64,000 bases of DNA from NCBI GenBank assembly GCA_028688525.1, contig JAQTYA010000001.1:1-64000 (forward strand), given 5' to 3'. The DNA is from Methylococcus sp. (GTDB taxonomy: Bacteria; Pseudomonadota; Gammaproteobacteria; Methylococcales; Methylococcaceae). Every line of letters begins with the position of its first letter. Position 1 is the first letter of the stretch. This document shows, one piece after another, positions 51,192-60,106 of the stretch. A program made the position numbers and the translations under genes. The notes beneath the pieces were generated by a model. It had not been told where the DNA came from. It worked only from the letters and a program-made list of their open reading frames with translations, and did not search any database.

Positions 51192-54100
51192 TTAGGCCGC
51201 CGTTTTGCCCAAGCGTTCCTCTTTCACCCGGGTCAGTAGATGATCGAGCAGGGCCTCGGGCAGCCTGGCGATGGCATGTGGGCGTTCCGAACCCAGAGTC
51301 GTTCTCCATGCCAGGACGTGCGTGCCCGTTGCCAGCTTTTCGTGTTTTCCGCCGGCGCTGATCCGGAAAAAGTCGAATGCCAGCATAAGGCCTTTCTCAT
51401 GCACGCGGGTGATGTACATCCTGGCGCTTAAGGTATCGAATGGCATGGCGTCCCGCAGATGTCTAACCTCGGTGAAGAGGCAGCGCAAGCCGCCGAAATT
51501 TCCTCCGGCCTGATAGGCGTCGGGCAAAACTGAAAAGAAATAGTTGTCTCTTAGCACACCCTGCAACTCGTAATACTTGGAGTAATAGATGTTGCCTACC
51601 AAGTTGGCGTCGTTTGGCGATGTCGCAAAAGCCTGCTCCGCCAGAAAAACTCCGGGAACCGGGCCCGGTTGCGCATGCCACCGCGCGGCGCCGAGCCGTG
51701 CCAGCGCGTTCTGTTGACCGGCTTGACCGCTTTGTCCGAACCGATGCGCCGCATTTCCGAACTCGAGGAAGAATCGGTCCAGGTAAGGCGGGTAGGGTTC
51801 GGGGGTAACCACGCCGTGGGATACGACACGAGCCCAGGTCATCTGGATCTGGCTGGTCGCGACCCGCTCGAGTTCGCCGCCGGGGAGGACGCGATGCCAT
51901 TCGAATCCTACCGCCACTGTTGCATCGCCCGGCCCGTTGCGCCCTAGGAAGCGGCACGAAACCTCCATGATTTCCCCCGCACTCACCGGCCGTTCGACCG
52001 AAGCCCAAGAACGGTTGGTGACCCAGGCGTGCTCTCCGGAGGTGAAGGTTTCGGCAAGCCTAGCAAGAACCGGCCTCAGCGCCATTTCCCGCAGCCGCCC
52101 CATCCATTCGAAAAATCGGGAGAAATAGAAGGTTCCGTCCGGATTCGCGCCGTCTTTGAAGGCGAGCGGGAAACGGAATGCGATGCGGGCATCGGTCCCG
52201 GTTCGGGCAAACTCGGTCTGGATCCGGAAGAACTCCGAAGGATTTCCTCCTCCGGCCAGCCAGTCGGTCCACGAGCCAGCGGCTTCTGCGGGTGCCGTTT
52301 GCGCCGCTGCCGTTAGGCGGGCGCCGTCAACCGGCAACCGGTTGGCGGGTATCGGCGGTTCCGGTTCTGGCTGGCCGCCGGCGACGATAGCGAGCATGCG
52401 TCCGTCTTGGGAGACTGGAAAGCTGAGCACCCAAAGCCTGGCGTCTTCCCAATCCGCACGGAACAAGACGGTATCCGATTTCCTGGATTCCAGATTTAGG
52501 GCGATGTCACGGGTATCGAGCGCTTTCATTGCTGCCTCCAGAGCAGACCAGATTCGCGCACCGGCTTGATCGAGCGGTTCGCCGGCCGTTTCCAGCTGGC
52601 AGAGAAGAGCGTAGAGCGCCGGATTCAGCATCGCCCGCCATTGTTCGCGGGTACGCCGGATCGGACCTGCCAGATCGCAACCTTGAGGCCCTTTGCCGGC
52701 GACGCACAATACTGTTTCGTCGTCGTGGCTAAGCGAAACCTCCAGCGGCGCGAAGGCCGATTCTGCTTCGATGGGGCCGCTTTCTCCCTGTCTCGTGGAG
52801 CGGAACAGCACCGGCTTGCCGGACTGCAACCAGCGTACTTCGAGCGATCCGGTGTCGATCGAATAGCGTAGGCCTGCCTGGCGTATTGCGGAGTGGAACA
52901 AGGGGCGGGTCAGAGCACGCCGTTCCTGGCGGCGGCTTGCGTGCAATTCCGGAAACGACCGCATCAACACGCAGGGGGAGGATAAGCCGAAGCTTTGAGC
53001 CCGCCGTTCGGTCTCGAGCTGCAGCGCGGTACCGTTGGACTCGGCGTGGCGCTCGACGAGTTCGAGCGGGGTCGGGAAATCGGCGCGCCGCTCCAGCATC
53101 TGGACCTCATAAGCCTCGATGCGCTCGACTACCCGGTCCTGTTCGTCGTAAACGATGACATCGGCCAGAACCCGTCGGCCGTTGCGCTGCGTGACTTCAG
53201 CCCGAGCCCGGTATCGCCCGCCGGGGGAGTTCGCGTGGAATAGGTCGATGCGCCCGATGCGTACCGGCAGGCAGACATCGGGGATCAGAGTGAGCTGGCC
53301 CGCTTGCAGCAGGGTGTCCCGGTAGTAGGGGTCGCCCAGTACCAGAGGCCCGCACACTTCGTCCGCAAAGCCTTCCGGCGACGACGGCGTCTCGGCTTTG
53401 GCTTCGGTGACGAAGACCACCCGGTTTTCATCCAGCGACTCTACGCCGCCGATGCGCTGGAACAGCGGTCCCTGGAACAGTACGCTGCCGTAGAGGTCGA
53501 TTCTAGGTACGATGGGCAGCAACTGGCTGCGCGGCATTGCCATCTCTCCGGGTACGGCCTCAGGACGCGTTCCTAGTATGAATCGTGCCGAAAAATGGGC
53601 AGGTTCCATACCGGTTTGCTCGGCGTGGATCGAGGTTTCCACTACCAGAGGGGCGGACGCGCTGACGCGTTCCAGCACCAGGGCTCGAATTTCAATGCGT
53701 TGCGGGCGCTCCCGGCTTACGACGACAGGCCGTTCCAGGCGGATGTCCTCGATCCGCGCGACTTCCTTGCCCGCGCCCCCGGCTACGCGCAATGCGGCCT
53801 GCGCCATGGCTTCCAATCCCATCACGGTAGGCAGGAGCAGCGAGCCGCGGTAGTCATGGTCGGTCAGATAAAGATCGAGCCGGGTATCGAGGCTGACTTG
53901 GGTAATCAGCTCGATGCCCGGTTCGAAGCGCTGTAGCTCGCCTTCGAATCGGCCGGCGGGGATCGCCGGCTCCTCCCCCGGCGGCCGCACCCAGGTGGCC
54001 AGCCCATCGGCGCTGGCGGCCACGATGACTTCCCGCAGCGGAGGCGCCGTACGCATCCAGCGCAGGAACTGGCGCACCCCTTGGGCGATAGGGATCGCGT

Positions 54101-57100
54101 CGATGCCCATTTGGCCCAGGTGACGGACGCTGCCGAGCTTCACGCCCATGCCGACCTCGTTCCAGACGCTGAATGCATGGCAGACCACTGCCGTTTCCGG
54201 ATGCGTTTCGGCGAAGCCGTCGAGCAGCCGAGCTACGGCTTCGTTTGAATAAGCGTACCAGGCATTGTTGTTCATGCCGGTCACTCCGATGATCGAGGTC
54301 AGCGCGGCAAACAGTTTGGGCGGATGGCGTTCGGCCAGGGCCAGCAGGTTTTCGGCGCCTTGCAGCTTGGGTGCGATTTCGAGCCTCGCCTGCTCGGCCG
54401 AAACTTCCGCTACGGGCCGTGGTGTATTGGTGCCGGCGCCATGGATGATGCCAGTTACCGGCCCCAGTTCGTCGCGGATCGTTGCCATCGCTTTTTCCAT
54501 CGCGGCACGGTCGGCGACATCGGCCGCGTAATAACGGTAATGGACGCCCGCCTCCTTGAACCGCAGCAGCGTTTCGGCCAATTCGCTGATCTCGCCCGGC
54601 TGAGGCGTCGCCGAGCGCCCGATTAGGGCGAGTTTGACGCCGGTTTCGCGGGCGAAGGCGAGGGCGCATTCGGCGGTGATGCCCTTGCCTCCGCCTGTGA
54701 CCAATACCACGTCCTGCGGCGACCATTCGATCGAACGCTCTACGCAATCCTCGGGTTCGACCGGCCTAATGCAACGGCTCCAGCGCACGCCGTTGGCATC
54801 ATATTCCACCGCCTTGAAGCCGGCTTGTCCGGACAGTTCAGCGGCGGTCCGGTCGGCGACGAAATCGGCGCTCAAAGACGGTTCGAAATCGATCACGCGC
54901 ACCTCGAGTTCCGGCCGCTCCAGCGAAAGGCTAGCGGCGAAGGAACGGGCGCTGGGTGCCGCAGCTCTGCTACGTCCGCCGGTGCGTTGGATGAAAACGA
55001 TGCTGGCCAAGGTCTTCCACGCGGAAGGAGTGCGGCTGGCGAGTTCATGAAGCGCGGCCAGCTCGTCGAGTCCGGCTGCGGAGCGCGAAGGATTGGATTC
55101 GGAAAGTACGACCACGAGCCGCTTGGGGGCGGTTGGCGGTTTTTCCTCGAGCCATTCCCGCACCGTCGCAGGCCTGGCCTTGAGGCGCCGGCCCAGGTTT
55201 TCCGCGCAGCGGGAGCCGGCCTCGGGTACAACCAGGAGACACTCACCAATCCCCGATTCCACCGTAGACGGCGCAGGCCACAGCGGCGCTGGTACTCGCG
55301 ATTCGGTGAATGCCCTGACCCAGTGCATTCTGCGGGGCCGCTCCGGGGCGGGGAGGCTTGCCGGTGTAGGTGTTGCGGCTATGCCATCGATCGCTGCCTG
55401 CAACTGGGCGGCTATTTCGCCCAGCGTGGCATTGGCGAGTGGGCCGGCTTCGATCCGGTCCTGGGTTCCGGTGCCCAGGATCAGATCCCCCAGCAGAGCG
55501 CCGGCCTTGATCGAGTCGATGTTGAGATCGTCCAGCAGGCGCTGCTCCGGCGACAGGCACGCGCGGGCGAAACCGGTGCGCTCGGCGACAAGATCGAGCA
55601 GCCTATCTAGCGCCGGAATTTGTGAAAGACGGGCGGCGGGTGCCGTGGCGGTTTCGAAGGCTGCGATTACGCTGCCTATGTTTTCGGCGTCTATCCGCAT
55701 CGGATCGATCTTGCCTTGCAAGTCCAGGCGGAGCACGGCATCGGCTAGCATCGTGCCGACTTTAATCGAATCCAGATTCAGGTCGTCGATCAGCCGGGCC
55801 TCGTCGTGGAGCATCTCGGCCGGGAAGCCGGTGCGATCGCTGAGCAATTCCAGTACCACGCTGCGTGCCGAGGCAGCGGTTCCTGCCAAAGGAACGGGAA
55901 GCGAGGGCTTGGGTTCGGGAGACGAACGGATGACGGCGGAAGGAGCATCGCGGACGATTTCGCCCTTGAGGCTTTCCGTGACGGTCCGCATACGTTCTAG
56001 CAATGGCTGGTTGGCGAGCAGGGCTCCGATTCTCAGCCCCAATTCCGCTAAATACTCCCGGTTGCCGGGGAATCGGCGGTTGACCAGAAGGAGGACACCC
56101 AGCGGTTCGCCTTGCAGGCTCAGGATCGGTACGCAATCGGCGGTTCTGACCCCGGTACTGGTCAGCCGGTCCAGTACCGGTTCGAAGCGCGGGTCGGCCG
56201 AGGCGTTGGCAAGATGCAGGGAGCGCCGGGTCTTGAGTACGTGCCCTGGAATGCCGGTCTCGGCGCTGAGGCGGAGGGTCGAGTTTTGACCGTTGAAGAC
56301 CGGGTAAAGAGCGCCGCGGTCATGCCGCAGGATGGCCCCGTATTCGGCGCCTAGGCTGTCCTTGGCCGATTCCACCAGATTGCCCAGTATGGTCGCGGGA
56401 TGCCGTTCTGGAAACGGCTCGGCGGCGACGCCGTGCAGCAGCGCTTCGATACGGCGAAGTTCGCGGGCGCGTTCGTCCAGATAAGCCTGAATCAAGCCGG
56501 GGGCGGCGCCTGCCGCCAGTTCGGCCAGAATTTCCGCATCCATAGGCGTGAAGGATTCGCCGGCCGGCCGGGCTACCCGAACCAGACCCAGCGGCCTGCC
56601 GGCCCCGCTGGGGAAGGGCACGTAGAGCGCCGTCCATCCCAGCGGAACGCCTAGCGCCTCGAATCCGGCTCGGAAGCGGGGATCGTCTTCTAGGATTTCG
56701 ATGGCTTCCGGTGCGCCTGAGCGGAGCACGGCGCCGAAGATGCCGGTGTCGGCCGGCAGGCGGGAGGTGGCGGCATCGAAGGGCAAAACCACCCGCAGGG
56801 CATCTTCGGTTTCTTCGAACAGCAGGACGGTAGCGCGTTCCGCGTGAACCGCGCCGCAGAAGGCAGCCGTCAGTGTGGCGGACAGCCGGTCGAGGTCGTC
56901 ATCGGCGAATCTGCCGTCGATCTGGGGGAGCAGGCTCGCCCCTCGGTAGGGCTCGGGCGCCGAGCAAGCCGGGACGGCCGCGAGTTCGCGTTCGCAGGGC
57001 GCCACGTAAAATTTGCGCTCCGTTGCCGGCACGAAGGGTCGGATCAGCCGATTTTCGTACAGGCGTTCCCAGCGCAGGGCGAGTCCCCGCACATGGGCTT

Positions 57101-59846
57101 CGGCGATTACGGCATTGAAGTCGGCATCGCGTCCCGGCCGGCCTTCGACCGGCAGACACGGGGGTACCCGGTCGGTGCCGTGACTTTGCGCCAGCCCCGC
57201 CAGCACCCGGCCGGGCCCAACCTCCACCAGCCAGTCGCAATGTTCCGATAGGCTTTCGAGCAGGCGGGTGAAGTTCACGGGGGACACGATCTGCCTCGCT
57301 AAGTGCGCGCGCAGGTCCGTGCCGGGTAGGATCTCGGTCCCGTCGATGCTGGAGAATACCCGGCATGCGAACTCGCTGGCGCAGTCCGGAATGTCGGCGC
57401 TGTTCCCGAAATTTTCCGCTGCCGCCGCAACCCAGCGGGAGTGGAAGGCGTTGGAGACCGGCAACAGACCGGCGCGAACGCCGCTCGCGTTCGCCAGCTC
57501 GATGACGCGGGATACCGCTGCGCGCTCGCCGGAAATCACGGTTTGCAGCGGCGAATTGAGGTTGGCGACGGCGCAATAGCCGCCGCCCGCTTGTTCCATG
57601 ATTTTTTCGGCGGTAGCGGCGTCGCAGGTTAGTACCCCCATGCTGCCGGATTCGCCTTCGCCTTCGGTTACGGCCATGGCCTGCCCACGCCGGGCGGCGA
57701 GCCGAATCAGCGAGGACTGGCCGTAGGCGCCGGCTGCGGCCAGTGCGGTAAGCTCCCCCAGGCTATGTCCGCCGGCTGCGGCGGGAACGATTCCTAGCGA
57801 TTCCAGTCGCTCCTTCCATAGCAGCGAGGCCGCGCAAATCGCCGGTTGAGCGTTCTCGGTGCGGGTCAGCGCAGCCATCCATTCGGGTTCGAGCCGCTTT
57901 GCCGGATCGCGTTCCGTAGGCCGAAGGTACATTGTGCTCAAGGGTTCCTCTTGGCAGGGATCGCGTACCGCTGCCGCTTCTGAATCCGCACGCTTTGCCA
58001 GCTCGCTGGCCCAGCCGAAGCGCTCGACCAGGTTCCGGGCCATACCGATCTGCTGCGAACCCTGGCCCGGAAACAAGAAGCCGACGCGCTGCGGCGCGGC
58101 GGCATGGCTGAGCCAAATTTGATCGTTCCGCCACAAGCCGCCCTCAGGCGGCGGTTCCTCCCTTAGGCGCTGCTCCAACTCTTCCAGCCGCATTTCGAGG
58201 ATTTCAACCGAGTCGGCGATCACTGCCGCCCGCCATGGCTGATCCCCGGTCTGGCTGGCGGCGTGAGCCGCCGCATCCGCCAGTTCCCCGGAGGCTAATC
58301 CCCGAACTTGTTGCCGGAATTGCCGTACCGTTTGGAGCAGCGCGTTAGGATCGGCTGCCGAGAACGGAAAAACTTCCGAATGCTGGCGGCTGGCAAGGAG
58401 TAGGCGTTCGGGCAGGGCGGGGGCGAGTTCAGGTGTAGGCGGATCGGCGCTTTCAAGGGTCACATGGCAATTGATGCCGCCGAAGCCCATGGCGGAGACG
58501 CCTGCGCGGAGTGTGGCGTCGGGCGGCCTGATTTGGCCATCCAGTACGGGATAAAGTCCGCGCGCTGCCTCGGAGAAGCCGGCATGGGGCTCGGCGCAGC
58601 CGGCTGTGGGCGGGACGACGCGGCGGTGGACCGCTAGCGCCGCCTTGATGAATCCGCCTACGCCGGAGGCCGCCTTGGTATGGCCGACGATGGATTTGAA
58701 CGAAGTCATGCCGATGCGGTGATCTTCGATCGGGCCGTGGGCGGCCAATGCCCCGGCGATGCCGTCGAGCTCGGTACGGTCGCCTACCGTAGTGCCGGTG
58801 CCATGGCCTTCGACGAAGTCCAGAGTCTGCGGCGCGTAGCCCGCGGCCCGGTAAGCGCGGAGCAGCGCCTGGGTCTGGCCTTTAGCGCTGGGTGCGGTGA
58901 TGCCGCCGCGGCCGTCGGATGAAATTCCCCAGCCCCGTAAGACCGCGTACACGGTGTCGCCGTCCTGGCGCGCGTCTTCCAGCCGCTTCAATACCACCAT
59001 GCCGCAGCCTTCGCCGGGGATAAAACCGCTGCCGCGGCGGTCGTAGACCCGCATCTCGTCCCGGGTTAAGGCGGTAGCCTTGGCGAATCCGATCAATTCC
59101 ATGGTATCCAGACTGACGTCGACGCCGCCGGCGATCGCCAAGTCCAATTTGCGATGCTGGAGATAATCGGCCGCGGTAGCGATCGCAAGCAGGGAGGAGG
59201 AGCAGGCGCCGTCGACGACATAACCGCCGCCGTGCCAGTCGAAATAATTGCAGATGCGGCCGGCGATAGTATTGGAGAGTCCTCCCGCTAGGGTGTCCTC
59301 GCTGGCCGGGGGAAACACCGATTTGTAGACCTGCTCCATCGCAGCTTCGAAGTCCTGCATCAGGTCTTCCGGCAGTCCGCGCGCCTGTGCCGTGCGCCTA
59401 AGGACCTTGCGGACATAGGGCCAGCGCAGCCGCATCGTCCCCGCCCGCGTCTCCTCTCCCGTCAAGGTGTTGCCGATGATCGCTCCGGCCTTGTCCTTAG
59501 GCAGGGCATCCGGACCGAGGCGGGCATGGTTTAGCGCCTCCAAGGCGGTAGCCAACGCTAGCCAATGGACGATGTCCGTCGCCTCGAAGGTTGATTTGGG
59601 GATGCGGAACGCGCCGGGGTCGAATTCGAATCCGTCCAGGAGCGCAGCTTTGCGCCCGTAAGTTCGGTCGGGAGTTGCCGGATCGGGCGAATAGTACTCG
59701 GCGAGCGGCAGGCGGACGTCGGGCATGTCGCGGAATTGCTGGCGCTTGGCCAGGATGTTTTCCCAAAGTTGCAGCAGGTTTCCAGCGCCGGGGTAGCGGC
59801 AAGCCATGCCGATCACGGCGATCGGCTGAGCGGTTTCGGTACGCAT
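51192..59846 (-). CDS. Iterative type I polyketide synthase, enediyne/polyene-PKS-like, with tandem GAF, embedded PPTase and two hotdog domains
   Basis: The 2884-residue product starts at ATG 59846 with AGGAGG 9 bases upstream. Domains in order: ketosynthase (about 5-465) with Cys215 in VDGACSSSL, GHGTGTTVGD and VGHTKAASG; acyltransferase (about 590-890) with FLFPGQGSQ and Ser695 in GGHSLGE; two GAF domains (about 980-1110 and 1148-1290); two carrier domains with LDSI/IDSI at Ser1360 and Ser1445; ketoreductase (about 1690-1960) with VTGGGKGITAE and YAYSNE; hotdog dehydratase (about 1965-2250) with DHDYRGSLLLP; phosphopantetheinyl transferase (about 2300-2490) with SLSHDD and WSALEAAMKA; hotdog domain 1 (about 2530-2675); hotdog domain 2 (about 2725-2875) with NDANLVGNIYYSKYYELQG. 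KS-AT-ACP-KR-DH-PPTase is the enediyne PKS plan, and hotdog 2 resembles the normally separate enediyne thioesterase. The PPTase acidic motif reads GCDLAG, with Ala where Glu is usual. Product unknown; a conjugated polyene is the likeliest first product. Confidence 0.93.
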   Translation of the reverse strand: MRTETAQPIAVIGMACRYPGAGNLLQLWENILAKRQQFRDMPDVRLPLAEYYSPDPATPDRTYGRKAALLDGFEFDPGAFRIPKSTFEATDIVHWLALATALEALNHARLGPDALPKDKAGAIIGNTLTGEETRAGTMRLRWPYVRKVLRRTAQARGLPEDLMQDFEAAMEQVYKSVFPPASEDTLAGGLSNTIAGRICNYFDWHGGGYVVDGACSSSLLAIATAADYLQHRKLDLAIAGGVDVSLDTMELIGFAKATALTRDEMRVYDRRGSGFIPGEGCGMVVLKRLEDARQDGDTVYAVLRGWGISSDGRGGITAPSAKGQTQALLRAYRAAGYAPQTLDFVEGHGTGTTVGDRTELDGIAGALAAHGPIEDHRIGMTSFKSIVGHTKAASGVGGFIKAALAVHRRVVPPTAGCAEPHAGFSEAARGLYPVLDGQIRPPDATLRAGVSAMGFGGINCHVTLESADPPTPELAPALPERLLLASRQHSEVFPFSAADPNALLQTVRQFRQQVRGLASGELADAAAHAASQTGDQPWRAAVIADSVEILEMRLEELEQRLREEPPPEGGLWRNDQIWLSHAAAPQRVGFLFPGQGSQQIGMARNLVERFGWASELAKRADSEAAAVRDPCQEEPLSTMYLRPTERDPAKRLEPEWMAALTRTENAQPAICAASLLWKERLESLGIVPAAAGGHSLGELTALAAAGAYGQSSLIRLAARRGQAMAVTEGEGESGSMGVLTCDAATAEKIMEQAGGGYCAVANLNSPLQTVISGERAAVSRVIELANASGVRAGLLPVSNAFHSRWVAAAAENFGNSADIPDCASEFACRVFSSIDGTEILPGTDLRAHLARQIVSPVNFTRLLESLSEHCDWLVEVGPGRVLAGLAQSHGTDRVPPCLPVEGRPGRDADFNAVIAEAHVRGLALRWERLYENRLIRPFVPATERKFYVAPCERELAAVPACSAPEPYRGASLLPQIDGRFADDDLDRLSATLTAAFCGAVHAERATVLLFEETEDALRVVLPFDAATSRLPADTGIFGAVLRSGAPEAIEILEDDPRFRAGFEALGVPLGWTALYVPFPSGAGRPLGLVRVARPAGESFTPMDAEILAELAAGAAPGLIQAYLDERARELRRIEALLHGVAAEPFPERHPATILGNLVESAKDSLGAEYGAILRHDRGALYPVFNGQNSTLRLSAETGIPGHVLKTRRSLHLANASADPRFEPVLDRLTSTGVRTADCVPILSLQGEPLGVLLLVNRRFPGNREYLAELGLRIGALLANQPLLERMRTVTESLKGEIVRDAPSAVIRSSPEPKPSLPVPLAGTAASARSVVLELLSDRTGFPAEMLHDEARLIDDLNLDSIKVGTMLADAVLRLDLQGKIDPMRIDAENIGSVIAAFETATAPAARLSQIPALDRLLDLVAERTGFARACLSPEQRLLDDLNIDSIKAGALLGDLILGTGTQDRIEAGPLANATLGEIAAQLQAAIDGIAATPTPASLPAPERPRRMHWVRAFTESRVPAPLWPAPSTVESGIGECLLVVPEAGSRCAENLGRRLKARPATVREWLEEKPPTAPKRLVVVLSESNPSRSAAGLDELAALHELASRTPSAWKTLASIVFIQRTGGRSRAAAPSARSFAASLSLERPELEVRVIDFEPSLSADFVADRTAAELSGQAGFKAVEYDANGVRWSRCIRPVEPEDCVERSIEWSPQDVVLVTGGGKGITAECALAFARETGVKLALIGRSATPQPGEISELAETLLRFKEAGVHYRYYAADVADRAAMEKAMATIRDELGPVTGIIHGAGTNTPRPVAEVSAEQARLEIAPKLQGAENLLALAERHPPKLFAALTSIIGVTGMNNNAWYAYSNEAVARLLDGFAETHPETAVVCHAFSVWNEVGMGVKLGSVRHLGQMGIDAIPIAQGVRQFLRWMRTAPPLREVIVAASADGLATWVRPPGEEPAIPAGRFEGELQRFEPGIELITQVSLDTRLDLYLTDHDYRGSLLLPTVMGLEAMAQAALRVAGGAGKEVARIEDIRLERPVVVSRERPQRIEIRALVLERVSASAPLVVETSIHAEQTGMEPAHFSARFILGTRPEAVPGEMAMPRSQLLPIVPRIDLYGSVLFQGPLFQRIGGVESLDENRVVFVTEAKAETPSSPEGFADEVCGPLVLGDPYYRDTLLQAGQLTLIPDVCLPVRIGRIDLFHANSPGGRYRARAEVTQRNGRRVLADVIVYDEQDRVVERIEAYEVQMLERRADFPTPLELVERHAESNGTALQLETERRAQSFGLSSPCVLMRSFPELHASRRQERRALTRPLFHSAIRQAGLRYSIDTGSLEVRWLQSGKPVLFRSTRQGESGPIEAESAFAPLEVSLSHDDETVLCVAGKGPQGCDLAGPIRRTREQWRAMLNPALYALLCQLETAGEPLDQAGARIWSALEAAMKALDTRDIALNLESRKSDTVLFRADWEDARLWVLSFPVSQDGRMLAIVAGGQPEPEPPIPANRLPVDGARLTAAAQTAPAEAAGSWTDWLAGGGNPSEFFRIQTEFARTGTDARIAFRFPLAFKDGANPDGTFYFSRFFEWMGRLREMALRPVLARLAETFTSGEHAWVTNRSWASVERPVSAGEIMEVSCRFLGRNGPGDATVAVGFEWHRVLPGGELERVATSQIQMTWARVVSHGVVTPEPYPPYLDRFFLEFGNAAHRFGQSGQAGQQNALARLGAARWHAQPGPVPGVFLAEQAFATSPNDANLVGNIYYSKYYELQGVLRDNYFFSVLPDAYQAGGNFGGLRCLFTEVRHLRDAMPFDTLSARMYITRVHEKGLMLAFDFFRISAGGKHEKLATGTHVLAWRTTLGSERPHAIARLPEALLDHLLTRVKEERLGKTAA

Positions 59847-60068
59847 GAAGCATTTCCTCCTGAAAAGTGCCCAGAATCGGGCATGACCTGGCCCCGCCTA
59901 GCGGCGGAACATCGTGGTAATGACGCGGCAAAAAATTTCTGCCGGGACCGAAACGCAACGTAGCAAGCCGGCTAGGGATTTCAAGAGGCAGAACAGCAGC
60001 TTGCCCGTTTTGGAGGGCGAAAGACCCAAGCGGGGAGGGGAGCGGGGACGAGGCTGAAACTTGGTATC

Positions 60069-60096
60069 CCCGGCTGCCTGGGATGCGGCAGCCGGG
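60069..60096. terminator. Stable hairpin between the interrupted secreted-protein gene and the PKS gene
   Basis: CCCGGCTGCC (60069-60078) and GGCAGCCGGG (60087-60096) form a perfect 10-bp stem with an 8-base loop, just after the stop at 60107 on the minus strand. No T run follows. The rest of the 260-base gap to the PKS start contains no gene I can support. Confidence 0.5.
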
Positions 60097-60106
60097 TAAA
60101 GGCGGA

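Noticed and set aside
51192..59846. PKS as a PfaA-type PUFA synthase
   Set aside because: The PPTase and thioesterase-like hotdog domains in the same chain and the absence of pfaB, pfaC and pfaD neighbours fit the enediyne/polyene plan better, though the tandem ACPs are PfaA-like.
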